A DNA stretch of 64,000 nucleotides from Chitinophagaceae bacterium (lineage in GTDB: Bacteria; Bacteroidota; Bacteroidia; Chitinophagales; Chitinophagaceae): assembly GCA_947451935.1 (NCBI GenBank), contig CANGBH010000002.1:1-64000 (forward strand), given 5' to 3'. Positions 9,996 to 17,319 of the stretch are shown here, in pieces. Within the stretch, counting starts at the first letter, position 1, and every line of letters begins with the position of its first letter. The position numbers and the translations under genes are program-made. The notes beneath the pieces were generated by a model, which was not told where the DNA came from, did not search any database, and worked only from the letters and a program-made list of their open reading frames with translations.

Positions 9996-10808
9996 ATGTC
10001 TGAAATTTCCTTAGGAAAGTTCAATTTCTCTATCCTCTTATTGCTATTTCTAGCAAGTTGTCACAATGATTCGCCGAATCAGCATGATAGCAAAATGGAC
10101 AATACACAAAACAATCAACAGCTTGATCAACAGAAAAATATGTTGATTGCTGAATATGGGGCAGATATTTCAAACGCAATTCAACTCATTGCAAAAGGAA
10201 AAACCGATGAAGCAAAATCAATCCTTCGTACTGAGGAACAGAAAAAGCCTTTTGATAGTCAATTATTAAATGAATTGGCTAAAGCATTTTTATCTTCAAA
10301 GGATACAAGCGAAGCAATTTACCGTTTAGAACAGTCAATCAAAATTGATCCTACACAAACACAGGCACTTTTGGAATTAGGATTTATCTATGCAGCTAAA
10401 AATGATATAAAAGCATTGAACATAGCCAACACGTTTATTAAACAAAAGGGGCAAGAGCAGCAAATTGCACAAGGCTATTTTTTAGAAGGGATTTACTATG
10501 TAAATACAAATAAACCAGACCTAGCTTTACATTCATTCACTCAGTCAATATTAAATGACTATACCAACACAGATGCTTATATTGAAAAAGCAATACTGTT
10601 GTATGGCGAAAAAAAATATAAGGAATCATTGCATGTATTAGATAAATCAATTTTAATTGATAAATTTCAAGCAGACGCATATTACTGGATGGCTAAAAAT
10701 TATGAATCACTTGGGAATATTACAGATGCAAAGTTTTATTATGAACAAACCATAATGCTTGCACCGGATTATGAAAACGCAAAACAATCTTTACAAAAAT
10801 TAAAATAA
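9996..10808 (+). CDS. TPR-repeat lipoprotein
   Basis: 270 aa. Signal peptide with lipobox FLASC puts the lipidated Cys at residue 22. After a short Asn/Gln-rich linker, residues ~50-270 are tetratricopeptide repeats (for example AIYRLEQSIKIDPTQTQAL, ALHSFTQSILNDYTNTDAY and SLHVLDKSILIDKFQADAY). TPR lipoproteins of this kind usually act as envelope scaffolds; the partner is unknown. ATG 9996 is preferred to the TTG at 9990, which lies inside the predicted -7 element. rpe follows 10 bases downstream. Confidence 0.87.
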   Translation: MSEISLGKFNFSILLLLFLASCHNDSPNQHDSKMDNTQNNQQLDQQKNMLIAEYGADISNAIQLIAKGKTDEAKSILRTEEQKKPFDSQLLNELAKAFLSSKDTSEAIYRLEQSIKIDPTQTQALLELGFIYAAKNDIKALNIANTFIKQKGQEQQIAQGYFLEGIYYVNTNKPDLALHSFTQSILNDYTNTDAYIEKAILLYGEKKYKESLHVLDKSILIDKFQADAYYWMAKNYESLGNITDAKFYYEQTIMLAPDYENAKQSLQKLK

Positions 10809-10818
10809 AAACGACAAT

Positions 10819-11466
10819 ATGCCAATTATAGCACCTTCCCTTTTAGCAGCAGATTTCTTAGAAATAGGCAAAGCCTGTGAGATGATCAATCAATCAGAAG
10901 CAGCTTGGTTACACTTGGATGTTATGGACGGACGATTTGTACCTAATATCAGCTTTGGAACACCTGTCATAGCGGCCATAAGGAAGGCAACTGATAAAAT
11001 ACTTGATGTTCACCTAATGATTGAGGAACCTGAAAAATATACTCCCCTATTTAACGAAATTGGTGCCAATATTCTAACTGTGCATGCAGAAGCATGTTCA
11101 CATTTACATCGCAACATTCAACAAATCAAATCTCTTGGAATGAAAGCGGGTGTTGCATTAAATCCACATACTCCATTAAGCAGCATTGAAGAAGTATTAC
11201 AAGATATCGATGTGGTGTGTATTATGACCGTAAACCCTGGTTTTGGAGGACAAAAATTTATCCCATCCATGCTTTCAAAAATCGAACGCCTTAAAAAAAT
11301 GATTCTAACAAATGGATATAACACTCAAATTGAAATTGATGGCGGTGTAACATTGGAAAATGCGCCTGAAATACTTAATGCTGGCGCTGATATACTCGTA
11401 GCAGGCAATACTGTATTTGGCGCAAAAGACCCTATTAAAACAATTGAATTATTATCTAAAATGTAG
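10819..11466 (+). CDS. rpe: Ribulose-phosphate 3-epimerase
   Basis: 215 aa. Interconverts ribulose-5-phosphate and xylulose-5-phosphate in the pentose phosphate pathway. TIM-barrel with the family signatures IAPSLLAADF at the N-terminus, LHLDVMDGRFVPN with metal ligands His32 and Asp34, VHLMIEEPEKY with His65, TVNPGFGGQKF, and IEIDGGV. Full length. Translated just after the TPR lipoprotein and probably from the same transcript. Confidence 0.96.
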   Translation: MPIIAPSLLAADFLEIGKACEMINQSEAAWLHLDVMDGRFVPNISFGTPVIAAIRKATDKILDVHLMIEEPEKYTPLFNEIGANILTVHAEACSHLHRNIQQIKSLGMKAGVALNPHTPLSSIEEVLQDIDVVCIMTVNPGFGGQKFIPSMLSKIERLKKMILTNGYNTQIEIDGGVTLENAPEILNAGADILVAGNTVFGAKDPIKTIELLSKM

Positions 11467-11601
11467 GGAGACAAGATGATTAATGACACTAATCAATCTT
11501 TACCCACATTGTGTTAATAATTAAGTAACCTAACTAATCACTACAATTAATTAAATTTAAGGGGATAAGAAAAACATTCATGATACTTAAAATCAAAAAA
11601 A

Positions 11602-12570
11602 TTGACTGAAACAATCATCAACCTTGATTCTGTAAATCCTATTGAATTTTTTGGAGTTAACAATGGCAAACTAGACCTACTAAAGAAAAGATTTCCATTA
11701 CTTAAAATCTTAAGCAGAGGAACACAAATTAAACTCAGCGGTTCCGAAGATCAAATCGAATCAGCAAAAGAAAAAATTGTCTTACTCGTTCAATACCTTG
11801 AACGGAATGGCAATGTAAGTCATAATTATTTTGAACAAATTCTTGGCGGAGATGATGCTGAAAGCATAGACATGTTCGTTGAAAAGAATCCGAATGATGT
11901 ATTGGTATTTGGCCCAAATGGAAAATCTGTTCGAGCTAGAACGCAGAACCAAAAGCTCATGGTTAGCATGGCTGAAAAAAATGATATTATTTTTGCCATC
12001 GGTCCTGCCGGAACAGGTAAAACATATACAGCTGTTGCCCTTGCGGTAAGGGCTTTGAAAAACAAGCAAGTAAAAAAAATCATCCTCACCAGACCAGCAG
12101 TTGAAGCTGGAGAAAGCCTTGGTTTTTTACCAGGCGATCTAAAAGAAAAAATTGATCCATACTTAAGGCCTTTGTATGATGCGTTGGACGATATGATTCC
12201 GGCAGACAAGCTTGGCTATTATATGTCTACTCGTGTTATTGAAATTGCACCACTTGCTTATATGAGAGGTCGAACATTAGACCATGCTTACATCATCTTA
12301 GATGAAGCACAGAATACAACAGACCTGCAAATCAAAATGTTCTTAACTCGAATTGGCGCAAATGCAAAGGCAATCATTACAGGTGATATGAGTCAGATTG
12401 ATTTACCCAAAAATCAGAAAAGTGGACTCGAAAAAGCAGCTAGAATTTTAAAAAACATCGATGGTATAGCGCATATAGAACTAGATGAAGAAGATGTTGT
12501 AAGACATCGACTCGTTAAAGCCATCATTAAGGCATACGATAAAGATAATCAGTACAACAACCCTAGCTAA
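11602..12570 (+). CDS. phoH: PhoH-like ATPase
   Basis: 322 aa. Cytoplasmic P-loop ATPase of the PhoH/YbeZ family, linked to RNA metabolism and ribosome function. Walker A is GPAGTGKT at residues 134-141 and Walker B is IILDEAQ near 231-236. The N-terminal ~110 residues, beginning with NPIEFFGVNN, are typical of the bacterial family. The start is TTG at 11602: there is no in-frame ATG until deep inside the protein, and TETIINLDSVNPIEFFG matches the usual N-terminus. It is the first gene of a tight rightward run that includes a lipoprotein, crcB, ppa and a TauE-type permease. Confidence 0.92.
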   Translation: MTETIINLDSVNPIEFFGVNNGKLDLLKKRFPLLKILSRGTQIKLSGSEDQIESAKEKIVLLVQYLERNGNVSHNYFEQILGGDDAESIDMFVEKNPNDVLVFGPNGKSVRARTQNQKLMVSMAEKNDIIFAIGPAGTGKTYTAVALAVRALKNKQVKKIILTRPAVEAGESLGFLPGDLKEKIDPYLRPLYDALDDMIPADKLGYYMSTRVIEIAPLAYMRGRTLDHAYIILDEAQNTTDLQIKMFLTRIGANAKAIITGDMSQIDLPKNQKSGLEKAARILKNIDGIAHIELDEEDVVRHRLVKAIIKAYDKDNQYNNPS

Positions 12571-12571
12571 C

Positions 12572-12985
12572 ATGAAATCAACATTAAGCCTCATCCTACT
12601 TTTAACAACTCTTTTTTCTTGCACGCAACCTGAGGGATTTAAGGAACCAGAAGATTCAATTGATGCAGGACGAGAATTTGTTCGTGCAGTCCTTGATGGC
12701 GATTACGAAAAGGCTAATTTATATATAATAGAAAACGAAGAAGACAAAGCCCTTTTTGAACGTTATAAGACGTACACAAAAAAGCAGCCAAGAGAAGAAA
12801 AACTTCAACTGAAATCTGCATCAATCATTATCAATAAAGTTGAAAAAATAAATGATAGTACTAGTATCATTAATTTTTCAAACTCCTACAGTATGACGCC
12901 GATGGATTTAAAAGTTATGTTGAGTAACAAAAAATGGCGTGTCGACTTCAGCTATACCTTTTCAGGAAATACTTCCATAAAATGA
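12572..12985 (+). CDS. Small lipoprotein, DUF4878-like
   Basis: 137 aa. Signal peptide with lipobox LFSC, Cys at residue 17. The mature part has an Asp/Glu-rich helix (DAGREFVRAVLDGDYEKAN) followed by strands ending in KKWRVDFSY, which resembles the NTF2-like DUF4878/lumazine-binding-like fold seen in many Bacteroidota lipoproteins. The function is unknown. It starts 1 base after phoH and its TGA overlaps the ATG of crcB, so translation is probably coupled. Confidence 0.8.
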   Translation: MKSTLSLILLLTTLFSCTQPEGFKEPEDSIDAGREFVRAVLDGDYEKANLYIIENEEDKALFERYKTYTKKQPREEKLQLKSASIIINKVEKINDSTSIINFSNSYSMTPMDLKVMLSNKKWRVDFSYTFSGNTSIK

Positions 12986-13359
12986 TTAATTTCAAAACCA
13001 TTCTTTTAGTTATACTTGGAAGTGCCGCAGGTGGTGCTACAAGATTTATAACCTCTGAATTAATCAAGCAAAAATTTCCAATGAAATTTCCCATAGGAAC
13101 TTTCTTAGTCAACATGCTAGGATGTTTTCTAATTGGAGTAGTGTATGCCTATGCCTCAAAAAATGCCGATAACTCACCTCAACTAAAACTGTTGCTTGCC
13201 ACTGGATTTTGTGGGGGCTTTACCACGTTTTCTGCTTTTTCTGCAGAAAATATGGACTTATTAAAATCAGGGAACCAACTCACTGCACTGATGTATATAC
13301 TAACATCAGTAACCTTAGGTATTTTGGCTACAATAGCCGGTAACTATACATTTAAATAG
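12982..13359 (+). CDS. crcB: Fluoride exporter CrcB/Fluc
   Basis: 125 aa with four transmembrane helices, the size of a Fluc subunit. It works as a double-barrelled dimer that lets fluoride leave the cell. Signatures: GGATRF near residue 17, [16 protein letters not shown] with the pore Asn44, and [13 protein letters not shown] at residues 75-87. ATG 12982 overlaps the upstream TGA as ATGA. The longer reading from 12934 adds a hydrophilic stretch foreign to the family. No fluoride riboswitch is visible upstream of the operon. ppa follows 4 bases later. Confidence 0.95.
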   Translation: MINFKTILLVILGSAAGGATRFITSELIKQKFPMKFPIGTFLVNMLGCFLIGVVYAYASKNADNSPQLKLLLATGFCGGFTTFSAFSAENMDLLKSGNQLTALMYILTSVTLGILATIAGNYTFK

Positions 13360-13363
13360 AATC

Positions 13364-13921
13364 ATGAATATCAATACGCTTCATCCTTGGCATGGCGCAG
13401 ATTTTGGAAAAAATGCCCCAAAAATTGTTAATGCTATAATTGAAATACCCAAAGGATCAAGAGCAAAATATGAAATAGATAAGGCAACAGGATTGCTAAA
13501 GTTAGACAGAGTGATTTATTCTTCTTTTCATTATCCGATAAATTATGGATTTATACCTAAATCATTAGGTGAGGACAAAGACCCATTAGATATCCTTGTA
13601 CTCTCTAGTGTATCGGTACAAGCTGTTTGCATTGTAGAAGCTAAAGTAATTGGGGTTATGCAGATGATTGACTCTGGGGATGCTGATGATAAAATAATTG
13701 CAGTAGCCCACAATGACCCAAGTGTTAATTATATCGACGAGTTGAATGATCTACCCATGCACTTTTTTGCTGAGCTACGTAATTTTTTTGAAGAATATAA
13801 AAAGCTAGAAAACAAGACAGTCATTGTCGATGAATTTCAAGAGAAAGATATAGCCTACAAAATCATCGATGATTCAATTTTAAGATACAGGAAAACATAT
13901 TCTTCAGATGATACAAACTAA
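13364..13921 (+). CDS. ppa: Inorganic pyrophosphatase (family I)
   Basis: 185 aa. Cytoplasmic Mg-dependent hydrolysis of pyrophosphate to phosphate. Family I residues are visible: [12 protein letters not shown], the active-site loop [26 protein letters not shown] with the D-x-DPxD-type acidic cluster, and [13 protein letters not shown]. Length is normal for the bacterial soluble enzyme. It lies 4 bases after crcB in the same operon. This matters because the enzyme is a classic fluoride target. Confidence 0.96.
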   Translation: MNINTLHPWHGADFGKNAPKIVNAIIEIPKGSRAKYEIDKATGLLKLDRVIYSSFHYPINYGFIPKSLGEDKDPLDILVLSSVSVQAVCIVEAKVIGVMQMIDSGDADDKIIAVAHNDPSVNYIDELNDLPMHFFAELRNFFEEYKKLENKTVIVDEFQEKDIAYKIIDDSILRYRKTYSSDDTN

Positions 13922-13931
13922 ATTCAATACC

Positions 13932-14300
13932 ATGGAAACTCTTATTTACCTAATTCTAATTGGGTTAGCTGCTGGATTTTTAGGTGGAATGGTAGGAATT
14001 GGTGGTGGTGTTATTATTGTCCCAGCACTCGTATTACTATTTGGCCTTTCTCAACATAATGCCCAAGGAATTTCACTAGCCATGATGCTCTTCCCTGTAG
14101 GCTTATTTGGTGTACTAAATTATTATAAAAAAGGGTATGTTGACTTTAAATATGCTGGACTAATTGCAGTAGGTTTTTTAATAGGCAGTTACATAGGCAG
14201 TAAATTCTCACTTACCCTTCCACAAGAACTCGTCAAAAAAATTTTTGCGGTAGTCATGATTCTTCTAGCACTAAAGATGCTCTTCTCAGGGAAAAAATAA
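13932..14300 (+). CDS. TauE/SafE-family permease, half-size
   Basis: 122 aa with about four transmembrane helices. The signature GLAAGFLGGMVGIGGGVIIVPAL is the first half of a TauE/SafE (DUF81) transporter, and the protein stops after one four-helix unit. Full-length members have two such units at about 250 aa, so this one would have to dimerise. Known members export sulfite, sulfoacetate or similar organosulfur anions; the substrate here is unknown. ATG 13932 is used rather than the start at 13908 inside ppa, which adds eight polar residues. Confidence 0.85.
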   Translation: METLIYLILIGLAAGFLGGMVGIGGGVIIVPALVLLFGLSQHNAQGISLAMMLFPVGLFGVLNYYKKGYVDFKYAGLIAVGFLIGSYIGSKFSLTLPQELVKKIFAVVMILLALKMLFSGKK

Positions 14301-14325
14301 ATTATACTCCGTACGTTATACTTTA

Positions 14326-14823
14326 TCAAATACAAAAACGGGAAATCAAATCTGCTTGCTCAGGATAGATTTGCACTAAAGATTCATACTTAGCCAGTTC
14401 AAAATCTGCGTAATCAAATCCTGGGGATACCGTGCAGCCAACAAAGGAAAATCCATCTGTCCTTTCGGGAATTGAGGCAAACCAACATCCTGCTTCAATA
14501 GTCAACTGAAAAGATTCTCCATTTGATACCGATGAGCCAAGTTTTTTCAATTCATACTTTCCATTAGGGTATAGTACATGAATATTCAAAGCAACACCAT
14601 GATAGAAATGCCAAAGCTCATCACTTTTTATTCTATGAAATGCCGAAAATGTACCTTCTGTTAACAAGTAATAAATGGCTGATGATACAACTCGATTACC
14701 ATCAAAAACACCGCCCAATGATTCTTTATCGAGCAAAGTTTTTGCAGTATACGTCCTTTTATAATACCCTCCCTCAGGATGAGGTTCAAGATTATAAAAA
14801 TCAATTAAAGATGCTGATGTCAT
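14326..14823 (-). CDS. Cupin superfamily protein (DUF985)
   Basis: 165 aa. Matches the DUF985/Cupin_5 family: LEPHPEGGYYKRTY near the N-terminus, SAIYYLLTEGTFSAFHRIKSDELWHFYHG in the middle and a closing VSPGFDYADFELA. The conserved His and Glu residues would form the cupin metal or ligand site. The biochemical function of the family is not established. ATG 14823 is preferred to the TTG five codons upstream. It stands alone between convergent and same-strand neighbours. Confidence 0.88.
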   Translation of the reverse strand: MTSASLIDFYNLEPHPEGGYYKRTYTAKTLLDKESLGGVFDGNRVVSSAIYYLLTEGTFSAFHRIKSDELWHFYHGVALNIHVLYPNGKYELKKLGSSVSNGESFQLTIEAGCWFASIPERTDGFSFVGCTVSPGFDYADFELAKYESLVQIYPEQADLISRFCI

Positions 14824-14872
14824 GAATTCTTGGTTCAATAATAATTGAAAATACTAAATGCGGAATTCAATA

Positions 14873-15901
14873 TTATTGATATTGAATATACATAGGTATT
14901 GGCTTTAACGATAACAATTGCTCAGGAGTTAGCATTCTATGAGGTGGCTCTTTGAGGTCGTTTTTATAAAACAATTTAAAGCCGGTGAATTGAACTGGCT
15001 CAGCATGAACAAATTGTTTATAGGTATTTATTTTACGCTCGGGAGCACCCCATCCATCCATATCCACTACAATTTGAACTGCAGGGCTAGCACTGATCTC
15101 TTTCGTACCCTTGAGCATCCCTTTTGTGAAACGATGTAATATGAGCACTTTTGGTGGAAGATTGTATTTGTTAACAAGTGAAGCCAAATAAGATGATGCA
15201 TAATTCACATCCTCTGCATCAAAACTACCAATAACAGACCCTGGCTTCTGGCCTCCTTTCATTGAAAATTCAGGATCTATTCCAAGATGGACTCTAGGAT
15301 TTTTCAAATACTTTTCCAACACAGGAATTTCGTCCCTTAAGGTGCTTAATCCAACTTGAACGTCTAGGAATACGATTGCATTGATCTCTTCAGCCATAGC
15401 CATTACTTTATCAATTTCAGAGGATGGCATTCTTAAGCGATATAAACCAGCAGACCCGGGTGAATCTTGCGCTGTAGTAACAATATAATGCAGTGCAGGA
15501 ACGGTTGGGGTTTCTGGGTCAGCTTTTTGCCAAACATCAAGCTCTTTCTTTAATCGAGAAAACATCTCTTTCTTAGGCAGTTCTCCTAAAATACCCATTC
15601 GAGTAGAATACAAATTCCCATAGTAAGCTATAATGCGTTTATATGGAAGAATAGCTCCTTCGTTCGGAAATTCATTTTTAAATACCCACTTTCCAGAACT
15701 ATCCCCATTAGCCATTTTGATCATCCTCTTCTTGTAACTTGCTGTATCAGCAATTTTTTTGTCCAACTTAGTAACCGAATTAGTCGATTTAGGAGAAACT
15801 GAAGAAAATAATGGATCAGATTGCGCTGTATTGCAACCTGCTGCAGTAATTATGTATAAGATTAGTGCTAGGTAGCCCGTATTAAGATTCATCTTAGCCA
15901 T
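14873..15901 (-). CDS. Lipoprotein of unknown function, probable TIM-barrel fold
   Basis: 342 aa from Met at 15901; Met at 15892 is also possible. A hydrophobic leader ends in the lipobox ITAAGC. After a Ser/Lys-rich linker the domain shows alternating strands and helices with conserved-looking blocks: RIIAYYGNLYSTRMGILGE, PALHYIVTTA, AIVFLDVQVG, HLGIDPEFSM, SFDAEDVNYAS, PPKVLILHRF and VVDMDGWGAP. I do not recognise a named family. From memory, similar blocks occur in secreted actinobacterial proteins of unknown function. Repeated strand-end acidic residues suggest a glycoside-hydrolase-like barrel, which is inference. The longest reading (from 16048) runs antisense through the promoter of the helicase and is not used. 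Confidence 0.75.
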   Translation of the reverse strand: MAKMNLNTGYLALILYIITAAGCNTAQSDPLFSSVSPKSTNSVTKLDKKIADTASYKKRMIKMANGDSSGKWVFKNEFPNEGAILPYKRIIAYYGNLYSTRMGILGELPKKEMFSRLKKELDVWQKADPETPTVPALHYIVTTAQDSPGSAGLYRLRMPSSEIDKVMAMAEEINAIVFLDVQVGLSTLRDEIPVLEKYLKNPRVHLGIDPEFSMKGGQKPGSVIGSFDAEDVNYASSYLASLVNKYNLPPKVLILHRFTKGMLKGTKEISASPAVQIVVDMDGWGAPERKINTYKQFVHAEPVQFTGFKLFYKNDLKEPPHRMLTPEQLLSLKPIPMYIQYQ

Positions 15902-16032
15902 GTGTCGTTTAGTTTTTCCAGAATCATAAGAAAAAGAAAAATAAATCAATGATTTATAAATTCTTACGATAACACACAAAATTACCAATAAAAACAGTTC
16001 TAAGAGGATAATTACAAGGGTTTTAAATAAAC

Positions 16033-16040
16033 TACCTTTG
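16033..16040 (+). promoter_or_regulatory. Predicted -7 element of the DEAD-box helicase gene
   Basis: TACCTTTG is an exact TANNTTTG match, 24 bases before the proposed TTG start at 16065. No good -33 TTG is visible. The element covers the TTG at 16038 that would otherwise give the longest reading frame. Confidence 0.45.
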
Positions 16041-16064
16041 TTAAACATTAAAAAACATATTAGA

Positions 16065-17318
16065 TTGGATTTTTCATCATTTCATTTTCACGAGTCACTC
16101 GAAGAGAGCCTACTTTCAAGTGGCTACAAGACCCCTACACTTATTCAGCAAAAAGCAATTCCAGTAATCCTTGATGGTAAGGATATAATCGCATCCGCAC
16201 AAACAGGTACAGGAAAAACAGCAGCATTTTTACTTCCAGTACTCCATAAATTAATATCTGAAAACTATAAAGACTCGGAGGTTCATGCTTTGATCATCGT
16301 TCCAACTAGGGAATTAGCCATACAAATCAGTAGCCATTTAGATGGCTTGACTTATTTCAGTTCAATCAGTTCCATAGCTATTTATGGCGGTGGAGATGGT
16401 GAAAGTTTTGTTAGAGAGAAACAAGCTCTGTCAAAAGGAGTTGATATTGTTGTTGCCACCCCAGGCAAGCTGATCTCGCATCTAAATATGGGTTATGTGA
16501 AAATGAAAGAATTAAAATTCTTAATTCTTGATGAAGCAGATAGAATGTTAGATATGGGATTTTACGAAGACTTGATGCGAATTATTTCTCATCTACCCAA
16601 GGAACGACAAACCTTGATGTTTTCTGCAACGATGCCACCTAAAATTAATCAGCTCGCAAAATCAATTTTGAATTCCCCTGTTGAGGTTAGCGTTGCGCTA
16701 TCAAAGCCTCCAGAAAGTATTCGCCAGGAAGCATATGTTGTATATGAGCCTCAAAAAATCCCATTGGTCAGGCATATTCTATCGAACAAATTGCACCAAT
16801 CGATTTTAATTTTCTGCTCAAAAAAACAAACCGTAAAGCAACTAACTCAACAACTGCAAAAATTAGGGTATGATGCTAAAGAAATTCATTCTGATCTAGA
16901 ACAAAACGAAAGAGAAGATGTGCTCCTTGCCTTCTCATCTAAAAGACTACCGATATTAATTGCAACTGATATTCTCAGTAGAGGAATTGATATTGATCAA
17001 ATTGACCTTGTGTTGAACTATGATGTCCCTTCCGATGGAGAGGATTATGTTCACCGAATTGGAAGAACAGCAAGAGCAGAAACAAAAGGAACAGCCATTA
17101 CATTAATCAATCCTGAAGACCAACATAAATTTCAGCGAATTGAGAAACTAATCGGAAAGATTGTCGATAAACTTGATATTCCTACTGAACTTGGAGCAGG
17201 CCCATCATATGAATCAAATCGTTTGTCACACAAACCTCCTCAACGAACTCATGTGCCCAAAACGACTAACTCTAGTCCACGAAAACCCATAACCATTATT
17301 CCTAAATCTAGTACTTAA
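16065..17318 (+). CDS. DEAD-box ATP-dependent RNA helicase, RhlE-like
   Basis: 417 aa. RNA-unwinding enzyme for rRNA maturation or mRNA decay. All motifs are present in order: Q motif (PTLIQQKAIPVIL), I (AQTGTGKT, residues 45-52), Ia (PTREL), Ib (TPGKL), II (DEAD), III (SAT), IV (LIFCSKKQT), V (ATDILSRGIDI) and VI (HRIGRTAR). The tail is basic and Pro/Ser/Thr-rich, typical of RhlE-type proteins. There is no ATG near the N-terminus. TTG at 16065 gives the standard opening (DFSSFHFHESLEESL). The gene ends 1 base from the convergent clpB stop. Confidence 0.93.
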   Translation: MDFSSFHFHESLEESLLSSGYKTPTLIQQKAIPVILDGKDIIASAQTGTGKTAAFLLPVLHKLISENYKDSEVHALIIVPTRELAIQISSHLDGLTYFSSISSIAIYGGGDGESFVREKQALSKGVDIVVATPGKLISHLNMGYVKMKELKFLILDEADRMLDMGFYEDLMRIISHLPKERQTLMFSATMPPKINQLAKSILNSPVEVSVALSKPPESIRQEAYVVYEPQKIPLVRHILSNKLHQSILIFCSKKQTVKQLTQQLQKLGYDAKEIHSDLEQNEREDVLLAFSSKRLPILIATDILSRGIDIDQIDLVLNYDVPSDGEDYVHRIGRTARAETKGTAITLINPEDQHKFQRIEKLIGKIVDKLDIPTELGAGPSYESNRLSHKPPQRTHVPKTTNSSPRKPITIIPKSST

Positions 17319-17319
17319 T

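Noticed and set aside
11826..12209. Antisense ORFs inside phoH (95 and 127 codons)
   Set aside because: They overlap each other and a conserved gene and have no recognisable domain.
12934..12981. Extension of crcB upstream of 12982
   Set aside because: CrcB starts directly before its first transmembrane helix; the extra residues are an alternative frame of the lipoprotein gene.
15902..16048. 49-residue N-terminal extension of the 14.9-15.9 kb lipoprotein
   Set aside because: It would place a hydrophobic stretch before a complete lipoprotein signal peptide and runs antisense through the helicase -7 element.
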